Assembly: GCF_001586785.1 (NCBI RefSeq)
Contig: NZ_LUFH02000001.1
Coordinates: forward strand, 78,273-142,272
Reading direction: 5' to 3'
DNA: 64,000 nucleotides
From: Sphaerospermopsis aphanizomenoides BCCUSP55
GTDB taxonomy: Bacteria > Cyanobacteriota > Cyanobacteriia > Cyanobacteriales > Nostocaceae
Made by a program: the position numbers and the translations under genes. Positions 9,136 through 17,800 of this stretch are shown piece after piece. Under the pieces are notes generated by a model, which worked only from the letters and a program-made list of their open reading frames with translations, did no database searches and was not told the origin of the DNA. Position 1 is the stretch's first letter; each line of letters opens with the position of its first letter.

Positions 9136-9487
9136 TCAGCCATGACAATAAAAGCTTGATATAAATTCAGCTTTATAGAGGACTGGTATTTGATTTTTGA
9201 AATTATCTGTGTAGAGAGGGAACAGGGAACTCTTAACAGGGAACAGGGGAAGTGTACGGAGTGTTTTTCAAGAATCAAATATGATTCCTATAGCATATTT
9301 CTTGAGACATAAGTAGGGAATATTGCCTTATATCAACAGCAAGATGAAATACTAGCAAAACAGCTTCATCATAACTTTCAAATGCCATACTTGTGCTTTT
9401 TTCGGTTTTGAGAAAAATAACCAAAATTTCAACCCGGCTTTTGTAACTGTACGGGGATGAGCAAGCGTTAGGTGACGAGAATATGCA
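9136..9487. other. Gene-free 352 bases with STRR-like repeats
   Basis: It contains GGGAACAGGGAAC / CTTAACAGGGAACAGGGG degenerate tandem units (9217-9250). I see no gene, RNA or terminator that I can support. Confidence 0.6.
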
Positions 9488-9979
9488 ATGAACACAATAA
9501 ATAAAGAGCGTAAACCTCTTTTACGCCTGCCAGCAATATTGCTATCAGCTTTATTAACAATGCCACTATTTACCAGCTGTAGTGGTGGTTCCCGAACTGC
9601 TTCACCACCACCCCCGGTTGATGATACAGCCGGTAGAACAGTGAGCCAAACTACTCCTGTCAATCAACCCCAGGCCAAGAAGGGATTATCAACAGGTCAA
9701 AAAGTCGCAATTTTAGCCGGAGCAGCTGCACTTTACTATCTCTACAACCAACACAAAAATGCTCAAGGAACGGGAGCGCAAGGCAAATATTACCTTTCCA
9801 AAAATGGGCGCGTATACTACCGCGATGCTGAAGGTCGCGCTCACTGGGTAACGCCACCACCAGAAGGTATTCGCGTTCCAGAATCCGAAGCTCAACAGTA
9901 TCGAGATTTCCAAGGCTATAACGGGCGCACCACAGGCCGGGATCTCACTCAAGTACCAGCAACAGCCCCAGGGCTGTAA
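9488..9979 (+). CDS. Putative lipoprotein, cyanobacterial hypothetical
   Basis: A 163-aa protein with a basic N-terminus, a hydrophobic stretch and the lipobox LFTSC near residue 31, so it is likely lipid-anchored. A Pro/Ser/Thr-rich linker follows, then a second hydrophobic segment (QKVAILAGAAALYYLY, about 75-92). The C-terminal region has KYYLSKNGRVYYRDAEGRAHWV, which looks like a small beta-hairpin module. I do not recognise a named family. The next gene starts 11 bases after its stop with a good ribosome site, so the two are likely co-transcribed. Confidence 0.7.
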   Translation: MNTINKERKPLLRLPAILLSALLTMPLFTSCSGGSRTASPPPPVDDTAGRTVSQTTPVNQPQAKKGLSTGQKVAILAGAAALYYLYNQHKNAQGTGAQGKYYLSKNGRVYYRDAEGRAHWVTPPPEGIRVPESEAQQYRDFQGYNGRTTGRDLTQVPATAPGL

Positions 9980-9990
9980 GGAGACATATC

Positions 9991-10245
9991 ATGGTCAATG
10001 ACTTTTTGCAAAGAGCGAAAGATTTATTCTTCGGGTCAAACGATAATCGAGTAGACGAAAGCGATCTCCCGGTACGTCCAGCTAGTGAAGATCCTTACGG
10101 CGACCCCGCAGACCAAGAGACTTTTGGCAATATTCGTCCCGCCAGTGAAGATCCTTATGGCGACCCCGCAGACCAAGAGACTTTTGGCAATATTCGTCCC
10201 GCCAGTGAAGATCCTTACGGTGATCCCACCGATGAGGAATATTAG
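9991..10245 (+). CDS. Small acidic protein with three tandem 20-aa repeats
   Basis: An 84-aa protein. The start follows TAAGGAGACATATC, a strong ribosome-binding site. After a 28-residue head (MVNDFLQRAKDLFFGS), the unit RPASEDPYGDPADQETFGNI is repeated, with the third copy truncated to end in GDPTDEEY. The repeats are acidic and probably disordered. No signal peptide is present. It lies directly downstream of the putative lipoprotein and is likely its operon partner. Function unknown. Confidence 0.7.
   Translation: MVNDFLQRAKDLFFGSNDNRVDESDLPVRPASEDPYGDPADQETFGNIRPASEDPYGDPADQETFGNIRPASEDPYGDPTDEEY
10075..10242 (+). repeat. Three in-frame 60-bp tandem repeats
   Basis: Units start at CGTCC... 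10075, 10135 and 10195, exactly 60 bp apart, with nearly no base differences. This suggests recent slippage or unequal crossing-over within the coding frame. Confidence 0.85.
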
Positions 10246-10302
10246 CTTCTGTAATTGAAGTGAAGTTTGAGCAAACTTAATTTATGGAAAGGGGGTTGGA
10301 GA

Positions 10303-11283
10303 TCAAGTGTCCTGCAAAATCGCCAACGCCCTGGTAATATTTGTCCTCACCGACTCCGCTGAAGTCTGCAAAGCTTTCTTTTCTTCATCACTGAGAGTTA
10401 TTTCTAAAATACTCTCAACTCCACCACATCCCAAACGACAAGGAACACCAATTACAATATCGTTTAAACCATATTCACCTTGCAGATAAGCTGCTACTGG
10501 CAACAACCGCGACTGATTTAATAAAATTGATTCTACCATCAGGGAAGTGGCTGAAGCAGGAGCAAAAAACGCTCCTCCTGTGTGCATTAATTCCACAATT
10601 TCTGCGCCGCCGTTGCGGGTTCTTTGTACTAAACGTTCAATTGTAGCTGCATCTAATAATTCTGTAATAGGAATACCATTTACAGTTGCATAGCGGGCTA
10701 AAGGCACCATTAAATCACCGTGGCTACCTAAAACCATCGCTTTCACGTCCGCAGGTAAAACCCCTAATTCTAAAGCAATGAAAGTTTCAAAACGGGCTGA
10801 GTCTAACACTCCTGCCATACCCATGACTTGATTTCTCGGTAAACCTGTAGCTTGCCAAGTTAAATAAGTCATGACATCCAGAGGATTTGTTACCACAATA
10901 AAAATAGCATGAGGAGAATGGGCGATCGCATTTTTTGCCGCTTCAACCACAATCTTGGCATTGATTTTCAGCAAATCATCCCGACTCATTCCGGGTTTAC
11001 GGGGAAACCCAGCGGTAATTACCACAATGGTTGAATTAGCTGTATCTGCATAATTATTAGTCCCGCTAATTTGCCGATTATGTAATTCCAGTCCTTGCGC
11101 TTCTAGCAAATCTAAAGCTAAACCTTGGGGCATTCCCTCAATAATATCTAACAACACCACATCAGCCAAATTTTTCTCCGCGATGCGTTGGGCTAAGGTA
11201 CTACCAACTCTACCCGCACCCACAATAGTCACACGGGGAGATTTACAACCCACTGGGGAAGAAGGGAAATTAGACATAATCAT
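10303..11283 (-). CDS. mdh: Malate dehydrogenase (NAD-dependent, LDH-like type)
   Basis: A 326-aa Rossmann-fold dehydrogenase interconverting malate and oxaloacetate in the cytosol. The NAD-binding glycine motif VGAGRVGS lies at about 21-28. The substrate-loop segment PRKPGMSRDDLL carries the Arg that marks malate rather than lactate specificity. The catalytic Asp-His pair is seen in NPLDVMTYL and GSHGDLMVP. Two starts are possible: MIMSN at 11283 or the second ATG six bases later. It is transcribed away from ndhO-side DNA with a 52-base gap, so co-transcription with ndhO is plausible. Length fits the family (about 310-330 aa). Confidence 0.95.
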   Translation of the reverse strand: MIMSNFPSSPVGCKSPRVTIVGAGRVGSTLAQRIAEKNLADVVLLDIIEGMPQGLALDLLEAQGLELHNRQISGTNNYADTANSTIVVITAGFPRKPGMSRDDLLKINAKIVVEAAKNAIAHSPHAIFIVVTNPLDVMTYLTWQATGLPRNQVMGMAGVLDSARFETFIALELGVLPADVKAMVLGSHGDLMVPLARYATVNGIPITELLDAATIERLVQRTRNGGAEIVELMHTGGAFFAPASATSLMVESILLNQSRLLPVAAYLQGEYGLNDIVIGVPCRLGCGGVESILEITLSDEEKKALQTSAESVRTNITRALAILQDT

Positions 11284-11335
11284 TTATCAGTTAGTAGGGT
11301 GGGCATTGCCCACCACAAGCATAACTATGGAAAGC

Positions 11336-11551
11336 CTATACAAACTCTTCCAATTGTTCTAACTTTAACCAAATATTTGGTGTTGGTACTTTGCCAAACT
11401 TCACCAAGGCGTAATCACCTTTGATATCTACCACTTCCCCTTGACTATCAAATAAATAGGAAGGGAAGCGAGAATCACTAGCTTTAGCTTCTAGGCTATT
11501 CTCCAGCTTTTCGCGGATAGCCCGAACCATATTTCCTTTTTTAACTGCCAT
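11336..11551 (-). CDS. ndhO: NAD(P)H-quinone oxidoreductase subunit O
   Basis: A 71-aa peripheral subunit of the photosynthetic NDH-1 complex at the thylakoid membrane, which takes electrons from ferredoxin for cyclic flow and respiration. The sequence is nearly diagnostic: [19 protein letters not shown] at the start, [20 protein letters not shown] in the middle, and a LEQLEEFV tail. Length matches the family. Its start is followed upstream by a hairpin at 11642-11667 that may lie in its leader. Confidence 0.95.
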   Translation of the reverse strand: MAVKKGNMVRAIREKLENSLEAKASDSRFPSYLFDSQGEVVDIKGDYALVKFGKVPTPNIWLKLEQLEEFV

Positions 11552-12040
11552 GAGTTTCCCTTACAATTCATAAACGCTTTGATTAAAAATTTTATCTTGC
11601 TCTCAGACGCAAAGGCATGATTTCTTTCCTTAAACAAATATAACCGCCTACTCTCAGGCAAGCGGTTGAGGAGACTTTATATTTTTATTGATAGATAGTT
11701 CTTCCTTATCAATTACATGATAACAAATCTCAGACCTGTTGTCAACCCCCAAATACTTTATATTCTGGACTTTGATTAATTTTCAAATTCTTTTGCAAAT
11801 TGCTGATTTGTCGATTTTTCCATCAATCAATTATAAAGCGAGTCATCAGATTTTGGATTTTGGATTTCGGATTGATGCCACGAATAAATCCGGGTGAAAA
11901 GTATCATCTAGGAATTATTATTGGTTATTTAATTTAATTTAAACTAATAATGGGTACTGAAATTCCTATTTTCATCCTGTTCATCCTTTAATCCTGGACA
12001 TCCTGATTCTGACAAGAAATATTTTCCTATCACCTGGATC
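11552..12040. other. Gene-free 489 bases upstream of ndhO
   Basis: It holds the hairpin at 11642-11667 and a degenerate GATTTTGGATTTTGGATTTCGGATT tract near 11850. It should contain the ndhO promoter on the minus strand, but I cannot place it. Nothing coding is seen. Confidence 0.5.
11642..11667 (-). promoter_or_regulatory. Stem-loop upstream of ndhO
   Basis: AACCGC and GCGGTT pair around a 14-base loop. On the minus strand it lies 91-116 bases before the ndhO start, where it could form in the mRNA leader; on the plus strand it is followed by TTTATATTTTTATT. Role unproven. Confidence 0.35.
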
Positions 12041-12874
12041 TTACTTCTGACACTGAGAACAAAAATGACTAGAACGCCCACCTAATTTAATTCGCCCGAT
12101 GACATGACCACAAACTTTACAAGGTTCCCCGGTGCGGTTGTAGACCCATGCCTCACCGCCATAATTGCCGTTAACACCTTTAACATTGAGGAAATTACTA
12201 AAAGTTGTCCCACCAGCGGCAATACTGGCAGATAAAACTTCAATTATTGCTGTTCTTAAAGGTTCAATTTGTTCTTTCTGTAAATCTGCACTGATAGTAG
12301 TTGGTAATATCCCACTTTTAAACAAAGCCTCATCAGCATAAATATTACCTAATCCCGCCACTACTGACTGATCTAACAAAGCTGTTTTAATCGGACGACG
12401 ACCTTTTTGTAGCTTGTTGGCTAAATACTCAACGGTGAACTCTGGTGAAAATGGATCTACAGCCAGTTTTGCTAAACCTGTAATAATACTTTCTACAGCC
12501 ACACCAGGGGGAACATACCACATTTGCCCAAAGGTGCGTTGGTCAACAAAGCGTAATTCTTGTTTTTCTCCAAAAAATAACCTTACCCTCGTGTGTTTGT
12601 GTAAAGGTTCATCTTGGTTTAGCCATAATAATTGACCGGTCATTCGTAGATGAACACCCAACCATGAAGATGGAGAAAGTTCCGCTAACAGATATTTACC
12701 ACGACGATGCCAAGATTTAATGGTACTTGCTTTTATGTTATTTATAAACTCTTCAATAGAAAAAGGGTAGGCGATGGTGCGTTGTAGCAACACATCTCCC
12801 CCCGTAATTCTTTCCTTCAAGGTCAATTGATTTAAACCCCGTCGGACAGTTTCAACTTCAGGCAGTTCAGGCAT
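12041..12874 (-). CDS. mutM: Formamidopyrimidine-DNA glycosylase
   Basis: A 277-aa base-excision repair enzyme that removes 8-oxoguanine and ring-opened purines and nicks the abasic site. The N-terminus MPELPEVETVRR supplies the catalytic Pro2 and Glu3. RRGKYLL near residue 60 holds the conserved Lys. The H2TH helices contain GLGNIYADEALF. The C-terminal zinc finger has two CxxC pairs (CKVC and CSQC, about 250-276). Length is normal. Useful in a phototroph exposed to oxidative damage. The start is unambiguous because Pro2 must be N-terminal. Confidence 0.96.
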   Translation of the reverse strand: MPELPEVETVRRGLNQLTLKERITGGDVLLQRTIAYPFSIEEFINNIKASTIKSWHRRGKYLLAELSPSSWLGVHLRMTGQLLWLNQDEPLHKHTRVRLFFGEKQELRFVDQRTFGQMWYVPPGVAVESIITGLAKLAVDPFSPEFTVEYLANKLQKGRRPIKTALLDQSVVAGLGNIYADEALFKSGILPTTISADLQKEQIEPLRTAIIEVLSASIAAGGTTFSNFLNVKGVNGNYGGEAWVYNRTGEPCKVCGHVIGRIKLGGRSSHFCSQCQK

Positions 12875-13012
12875 TTTTAGAGTAATGAGTGCTGGGTGTG
12901 GAGTTGAGAGTAAGACCTCAACAGTAGATTAAGGCATGGAGTCAGCATTTTTAGTTTACTGCTTTTCCATGTTTCTCGACTCACAACTCAGAACTCAGCA
13001 CTGTAAAGCTAC

Positions 13013-13228
13013 TTACTTTTTAGCAGGAGCTTTTTTGGGTGCTTCCACCTCTACTAATTCTTCTGGGGCAAAGTTGTTGGTATTGATCCCAGCGTAGTTA
13101 ACATTGGGGAAACGGACAATTACAGGGTATTTAATGCCGCTTTGGTCGATGGATGCTACGGTTCCTAAATCTTGATACCAGTAGGACTCAGGACGGAGGA
13201 TACGTACTTTAGAACCACGTTGAACCAT
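13013..13228 (-). CDS. psaE: Photosystem I reaction centre subunit IV
   Basis: A 71-aa stromal/cytoplasmic-side subunit of photosystem I with an SH3-like fold that helps dock ferredoxin and supports cyclic electron flow. Diagnostic: [55 protein letters not shown]. The tail is Lys/Ala/Pro rich. A GGGAAGATC stretch precedes the ATG as ribosome site. It is monocistronic as seen here; flanking genes lie more than 100 bases away. Confidence 0.97.
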   Translation of the reverse strand: MVQRGSKVRILRPESYWYQDLGTVASIDQSGIKYPVIVRFPNVNYAGINTNNFAPEELVEVEAPKKAPAKK

Positions 13229-13542
13229 GATGATCTTCCCTTTGAATTATTAATTGACAATTAATTAGGGCTAATTGTTCTCACTCTACAACCTGAAGGT
13301 CTTTGCTAGAGTCTTTGTTAAGTTATTTTTCATTTGTCAGAGGAAAGGGGGCAGGGAACTCTTAACAGGGAACAGGTGACAGAAGGCGGAAGGCGGAAGA
13401 AAGTTTTTTCCCCTAAACCCTACACCCTAAACCCTACACCCCTATCACTTAATAAAAGTATCAGTCTCTACTTGACAAAGTACCTATAATAGAATAAGGT
13501 CGTTCGCAAATACTTCTTGCGAACACTCAAGCTTATGGCCGA
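13229..13542. other. Gene-free 314 bases upstream of psaE
   Basis: It contains STRR-like DNA (GGGAACTCTTAACAGGGAACAGG near 13350, and AAACCCTACACCC units near 13420) and the terminator at 13502-13524. The psaE promoter must lie at its left side. Confidence 0.6.
13502..13524 (-). terminator. Stem-loop terminator for the fibrillin gene
   Basis: GTTCGCAA (13502-13509) and TTGCGAAC (13517-13524) form a perfect 8-bp stem with a 7-base loop. It begins 19 bases beyond the stop of the minus-strand gene. On the minus strand it is followed by GACCTTATTCTATTA, a moderately T-rich run. Confidence 0.55.
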
Positions 13543-14124
13543 TTATGTCTTGCTTAAAACAAATACGCTGCCCTCGTTACCTCTGCCAATTCGCAGATCA
13601 CTATCTATGTAGGTGATATCTAACCATCCTTGCTGCTGGTCGCTGTTGATAGGAAAATCAATAGCTGTAAACTTTCGACCAGATTCAATTTGTTGGATAA
13701 AATCGGCTGGTGATTTGTAGCCAATTAGCTTTTGTAAGCCAATAATGGAACGCTGGAATTTTACTTGTACTCGACGTTCGGAAACTGGTGCAAATTTTGC
13801 AGCTACGCTGACTAATCCTTCTAAAGAAGGTAGTCCGTAAATTTCAGCTATGTTATAAACGCTGGTAGTTTCTACTCGAATACATTGGTAAATTTGGCCA
13901 AGTTTACAGAAAGGAAAGCGATCTAGGTTTAATAAAGCTTTGCTGGTAGTGTATAGTAGTCGCCAATTACCTTCTAGTAAATGGCTTGCTTCTAACGGGC
14001 GTGGATTGGGGTTAAATTCTTCTAAACCGACAATCGCTGCTAAAATAGCCTGTTTTTGGGTTGCAGTTGCCAACAAACCCCGATTTGTACCAGCAATTGC
14101 ATCTAAGAGAACAGATTTTTTCAT
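13543..14124 (-). CDS. PAP/fibrillin family protein
   Basis: A 193-aa member of the plastid-lipid-associated protein/fibrillin family (PF04755). It has the typical GNWRLLYTTSKALL motif near residue 50 and the end motif LDITYIDSDLRIGRGNEGSVFVL near 170-190, which form a lipocalin-like beta barrel. In chloroplasts and cyanobacteria these proteins associate with thylakoids and bind lipophilic molecules during photo-oxidative stress. There is no signal peptide. A terminator follows. The gene is separated from psaE by repeats, so its grouping with photosynthesis genes may or may not be functional. Confidence 0.85.
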   Translation of the reverse strand: MKKSVLLDAIAGTNRGLLATATQKQAILAAIVGLEEFNPNPRPLEASHLLEGNWRLLYTTSKALLNLDRFPFCKLGQIYQCIRVETTSVYNIAEIYGLPSLEGLVSVAAKFAPVSERRVQVKFQRSIIGLQKLIGYKSPADFIQQIESGRKFTAIDFPINSDQQQGWLDITYIDSDLRIGRGNEGSVFVLSKT

Positions 14125-14439
14125 GATGGCCTTATCCCTTGTAAAAACAACTATGAAATCAGGATTAACAATCTTATTAATGTTCCGTGTACACAGCTAT
14201 CCTATCTACTAAGAAAGAGTAGCTGTTTGCTATAGGGTTATTAAATAAATTTTTTTGTTTAATTCGGATTTACAAATCAAAGAGTTGAATCATTAACTAA
14301 ATTATCCCGTATCAAATGATAGACTCTTAATGTCTAGTTACACAGTTGGGGCATCAACTATGGGACTAGGTGATATAAGACGAGATTGCTGGCAATCACC
14401 GTTTAAATCTACAATCTCTGCCCTTTTAAGGCGGAGAGT
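14125..14439. other. Gene-free 315 bases between divergent genes
   Basis: This holds promoters for the fibrillin gene (minus) and the DUF3134 gene (plus). A folded leader candidate lies at 14369-14400. No other gene seen. Confidence 0.5.
14369..14400 (+). promoter_or_regulatory. Possible switching leader structure before the DUF3134 gene
   Basis: GATTGC/GCAATC (14384-14397) makes a tight hairpin, while GGTGAT (14369-14374) can pair with ATCACC (14395-14400), sharing bases. The two folds partly exclude each other. It lies 40-70 bases before the ATG. Only base pairing supports this. Confidence 0.25.
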
Positions 14440-14712
14440 ATGTCAAATAAACCTCTTCTTGCATTCGTTGATATGTTAAATTCTCCCCTGCGCGAGCAAC
14501 CCCGAAACCAACGAGCTACTGTAATTCCCGTGAAGCAAGAGTCTTCTATTTTAGACTGGTTGCAATCTAGCGGTCGTCTAATAGCGCGTGAACCTCACGA
14601 ATCATCATTTTTAGAACAAGAAGAAGAAATATCAGACTTTTTGGGTGGAGAAGATGGAATTGGCGACCTTGACTATGATGATGATAATGATATCAGTCTA
14701 GATGAGGACTAG
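14440..14712 (+). CDS. DUF3134 family protein
   Basis: A 90-aa cyanobacterial protein. The conserved core is LNSPLREQPRNQRATVIPVKQESSILDWLQSSGRLIARE (residues about 14-53), followed by a very acidic tail (DLDYDDDNDISLDED). Family members are small soluble proteins of unknown function limited to cyanobacteria. The start is preceded by AAGGCGGAGAG, a good ribosome site. The mraY gene follows 80 bases later on the same strand. Confidence 0.85.
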   Translation: MSNKPLLAFVDMLNSPLREQPRNQRATVIPVKQESSILDWLQSSGRLIAREPHESSFLEQEEEISDFLGGEDGIGDLDYDDDNDISLDED

Positions 14713-14792
14713 TCTGAAGAGGTGTGAGGACTGGGTTTATCACCAGTCTCTAATTTGCCATTTTTTTTTGTGTGGAGTGAAGGGAAATTTTT

Positions 14793-15896
14793 GTGGACGC
14801 TAAATTATCTCCTAATCAAAGTTTGAACATTTCTGGAATAGGGCTGGCCTCTCTGTTAGCCCTTTCACTGACTATAGCTGCATTGGTTTTAGACTGGCTA
14901 GGGCATAGACTATCCTGGCAGACTAGCTCTCTCACGATGCCGTTTTTGATGTGTGCGGTGGGTGCTGCTGCGGCTGGTTATTGGGTTGTACCCCTACTAC
15001 AAGCATTAAAAACAGGGCAAATTATTCGAGAAGATGGGCCGCAAGCACATCTGAAAAAAGCTGGAACTCCTACTATGGGGGGTATTTTTTTCATACCTGT
15101 AGCTGTAATAGTTGCCTGTGTTTTGTCTGGGTTTACTCAGGATGTACTGGCTGTTTCTGTTTTAACACTCAGCTATGGTTTAATTGGTTGGATAGACGAT
15201 TGGCAAATTTTGCGTCGGAAATCAAATAAGGGTATATCTCCGAAGATGAAACTGGCTTTGCAGATAATTTTTGCCACTGGTTTCTGTCTGTGGATGATGT
15301 TTAATAGAGATTTTAGTATAACAAATATTGCCTTACCTTGGGTTAGTTTTTCCCTACCTTTAGGATTACTGTTTTGGCCTTTGGCTGGTTTTGTGTTGGT
15401 GGCAGAAAGTAATGCTACTAATTTAACTGATGGGATTGATGGTTTGGCCGGGGGAACGGTAGCGATCGCTATTTTCGCATTAGGTGCTGTCGTTGCCACA
15501 AGTTCACCTGACCTAATGATATTCTGTGCAGCTATAAGTGGTAGTTGCATCGGATTTTTAGCCCATAATCGCAACCCAGCCCGTGTTTTCATGGGAGATA
15601 CAGGTTCTCTAGCTTTGGGTGGTGCTTTAGCTGCTGTCGCACTTTTGACTAACAGTTTAGTAGCCCTGTTTATTCTGAGCGGTATCTTCTTTGTAGAAAC
15701 CCTATCTGTAATGGCGCAAGTGAGTTATTACAAAGCTACCAAGGGTCCAGATGGTAAAGGAAAGCGGCTATTGAAAATGGCTCCTTTACACCATCACTTA
15801 GAATTAACTGGCTGGTCAGAATTGCAAGTAGTTTCGGTCTTCTACATTATCGCTGCGATTTTGGCTACCATCTGCTTGACAATGATTAAATTCTAA
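14793..15896 (+). CDS. mraY: Phospho-N-acetylmuramoyl-pentapeptide transferase
   Basis: A 367-aa integral membrane enzyme making lipid I from UDP-MurNAc-pentapeptide and undecaprenyl phosphate, the first membrane step of peptidoglycan synthesis. It has about ten hydrophobic segments. Motifs: KAGTPTMGGIFF, IGWIDDWQ with the catalytic Asp pair, ESNATNLTDGIDGLAGG, FMGDTGSLALGG and APLHHHLE. GTG start at 14793 is chosen because AGTGAAGGGAAATTTTT precedes it and the family usually has a short N-terminal tail. A strong terminator follows at 15931. Confidence 0.97.
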   Translation: MDAKLSPNQSLNISGIGLASLLALSLTIAALVLDWLGHRLSWQTSSLTMPFLMCAVGAAAAGYWVVPLLQALKTGQIIREDGPQAHLKKAGTPTMGGIFFIPVAVIVACVLSGFTQDVLAVSVLTLSYGLIGWIDDWQILRRKSNKGISPKMKLALQIIFATGFCLWMMFNRDFSITNIALPWVSFSLPLGLLFWPLAGFVLVAESNATNLTDGIDGLAGGTVAIAIFALGAVVATSSPDLMIFCAAISGSCIGFLAHNRNPARVFMGDTGSLALGGALAAVALLTNSLVALFILSGIFFVETLSVMAQVSYYKATKGPDGKGKRLLKMAPLHHHLELTGWSELQVVSVFYIIAAILATICLTMIKF

Positions 15897-15930
15897 AAAC
15901 TTTAGCATATCAACGACAATAAAATGAAAG

Positions 15931-15955
15931 CCCCCTGAAGATTAGGGGGTTTTTT
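15931..15955 (+). terminator. Rho-independent terminator of mraY
   Basis: CCCCCT and AGGGGG pair around a 7-base loop and are followed at once by TTTTTT. It lies 35 bases after the mraY stop. Textbook form. Confidence 0.9.
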
Positions 15956-15960
15956 ATCAA

Positions 15961-16061
15961 TTGATAGTTGATAGTTGATAGTTGATAGTTGATAGTTGAT
16001 AGTTGATAGTTGATAGTTGATAGTTGATAGTTGATAGTTGATAGTTGATAGTTGATAGTTG
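15961..16061. repeat. STRR: 14 copies of TTGATAG
   Basis: Perfect 7-bp tandem repeat, 14 full units plus TTG. Seven-base short tandemly repeated repetitive (STRR) sequences are known from heterocystous cyanobacteria. There are no spacers, so it is not a CRISPR array. Confidence 0.95.
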
Positions 16062-16201
16062 TTTTATTTAAGGTTTAAAACCTCTCCTTTCCAGGAGAAA
16101 AAAATCAAAAAGTTCCTATTCCCTAACCCTCTCACGAATCAGCAAGAGTTAATTGACAATTGTCAATTGTCAATTGTTAATTGACCCAGAAGTGTCACTG
16201 A

Positions 16202-16705
16202 CTATTGCTGTATTTGAGTAACCAGATGGACAAGTTCTGGTAAAATCAGTTTTTCCATTCCCAGTCGCACAGCGTTACTAGAACCGGGAAGAGAAAAGAT
16301 TAATTTATTTTGATAAATACCAGCTACAGCGCGAGATGCGATCGCTCTTGCACCAATTTCTTGATAACTTAAAAAGCGGAATAACTCACCAAATCCTGGT
16401 AAAGTCTTTTCTAACAATTTTTCTATGGCATCATAGGTGGTATCTCTAGGAGCAATGCCTGTACCGCCATTAAATATTACTGCATCTATGTTTGCGTTTT
16501 TCACCAGCAGTTCTATCTGTTGTTGAATCTGTGCTGGTTCATCTTTAATAATGGTGTAATCGCCAACAGTATGATTAGCAGTTAACAACAGTTGCCGAAT
16601 CAGTTGACCACTTTTATCTGTTTCTGGGGTGCGTGTATCACTGACAGTGACAACTGCACAAGTCACCGTTATTGCTGGTGAGTCTGGATGTGGTTGCGAT
16701 CGCAT
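16202..16705 (-). CDS. moaB: Molybdenum cofactor biosynthesis protein, MoaB/Mog family
   Basis: A 167-aa protein of the MoaB/MogA fold, which adenylylates molybdopterin ahead of metal insertion or assists that step. Visible: [35 protein letters not shown] (the pterin-binding GGTG loop) and [21 protein letters not shown]. Length is normal. A HIP1 octamer overlaps the region of the start codon. Molybdopterin is needed for nitrate reductase. A second cofactor gene, mobA, lies far away at 51.5 kb. Confidence 0.92.
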   Translation of the reverse strand: MRSQPHPDSPAITVTCAVVTVSDTRTPETDKSGQLIRQLLLTANHTVGDYTIIKDEPAQIQQQIELLVKNANIDAVIFNGGTGIAPRDTTYDAIEKLLEKTLPGFGELFRFLSYQEIGARAIASRAVAGIYQNKLIFSLPGSSNAVRLGMEKLILPELVHLVTQIQQ

Positions 16706-16845
16706 AAATACAGGTAGAGTTAGTAATGCACAATAAATTATCTATTGCAGGTAAGGGAACAGAGTCAGTTATCAGTTTTTACGATATTACTGTTGACTAT
16801 TTACTGTTCACTGTTCACTGTTCACTGTCACCTGTCACCCGTCAC

Positions 16846-17181
16846 CTATGATTTACTTAAACCAAGACCGTTTTCTTCAGCGTAGCGATTCATAAAGCGC
16901 ATAAAGCGATCCCATTCTTCTACGCTTTTCATTAGGTAAACTGCTTCCAATGCTTCTGGTTTACCGTTCACAAATTTACCCTTCACTTCACGGGTAATAA
17001 TTTCCCCCTCTTCGTCAATCATGTACATCCCTGTGATATCGTCGGTACTGCTTTGGCTTAAAATTTGGGGATTAGTAAAGATAAACGTCGCTGTACCTTG
17101 ATCACCACTGCGCGATCGCGTTAAACGCACCTCTGGAACTACGTCTTCGTTAATGCCTCTAGAAAACTGGATTTTGGCCAT
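16846..17181 (-). CDS. psb28: Photosystem II assembly factor Psb28
   Basis: A 111-aa soluble protein that binds photosystem II assembly intermediates on the cytoplasmic face. Diagnostic: [76 protein letters not shown]. The stop codon TAG is also the first triplet of a GTGACNGG-type tandem tract that continues downstream on the same strand. Confidence 0.97.
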   Translation of the reverse strand: MAKIQFSRGINEDVVPEVRLTRSRSGDQGTATFIFTNPQILSQSSTDDITGMYMIDEEGEIITREVKGKFVNGKPEALEAVYLMKSVEEWDRFMRFMNRYAEENGLGLSKS

Positions 17182-17770
17182 GATGAATGAATTTTAAGTT
17201 TTGTGACTTTAGTTTAATATTCTCTCATCTTACAGTAAGCATTGGGTGATGGTAGTGGAATCTCTTTCAGGGTGGCGCTGAAATAGCTCAAAACTTACTT
17301 GATGGGTATCCTTTTCCTGAAAAATTCCTCAATAATTACCTAGACAGAATTAATTACACCATGTCATTGGGAATGTAGCGTTCACGAAGTGTGGCTTTAG
17401 CTATAGCGGAATGTATCCCTTCGTGACACTGCATGACCGCGTAGCGTAATGCAAGCTTTAGCAATTGCAAGGGTTGGGATTGCTTCGCTTGCAATAACTG
17501 TAAATATTTTTTTCTATATACTTAACTGGGATGCTGGCATTGGTATGATTCAGATGCTTACAAACCTGATAACTGCTAATTATTAAACAATCTGAGGTTT
17601 AAATACCTGAATTTAACTCAACTTGGTATGATTCAGATGTTTAAAAACCTGATAACTACCAATTATTAAACAATCTTAGGTTTAAATACCTGAATTTAAC
17701 TCAACTATTGAATTAAAAAGATAGGTATCATTTAAACCTGCATTACATAAACCCAGAACTTTTCCATCGT
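17182..17770. other. Gene-free 589 bases before an ECF sigma gene
   Basis: Positions 17360-17500 hold common Nostoc-type dispersed repeats (TAGCGTTCACGAAGTGTGGC-like). The 83-bp tandem duplication at 17540-17705 follows. No gene seen. Confidence 0.7.
17540..17705 (+). repeat. Tandem duplication of an 83-bp unit upstream of the sigma factor gene
   Basis: TTGGTATGATTCAGATG starts copy one at 17540 and copy two at 17623. Each runs through AAACCTGATAACT, TAATTATTAAACAATCT, and GGTTTAAATACCTGAATTT to TTAACTCAAC. Only a handful of base differences separate them. The near-palindrome GGTTTAAATACC occurs in each copy. Confidence 0.9.
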
Positions 17771-17800
17771 TTGTACAAATCTTCACTCCTAAAGTTTGAG

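Larger units (their letters stand above)
15897..16201. other. Gene-free 305 bases: terminator plus STRR tract
   Basis: The mraY terminator is followed by 101 bases of TTGATAG tandem repeats, then CAATTGTCAATTGTCAATTG repeats near 16155. No gene. Confidence 0.8.

Noticed and set aside
9352..9952. Several minus-strand frames over the lipoprotein gene
   Set aside because: Overlap a better-supported lipoprotein gene and lack start signals.
15961..16061. CRISPR array
   Set aside because: The repeats are 7 bp, contiguous and without spacers.
17221..17520. tRNA or structured RNA gene
   Set aside because: No T-arm motif or cloverleaf; the region is made of dispersed repeats.
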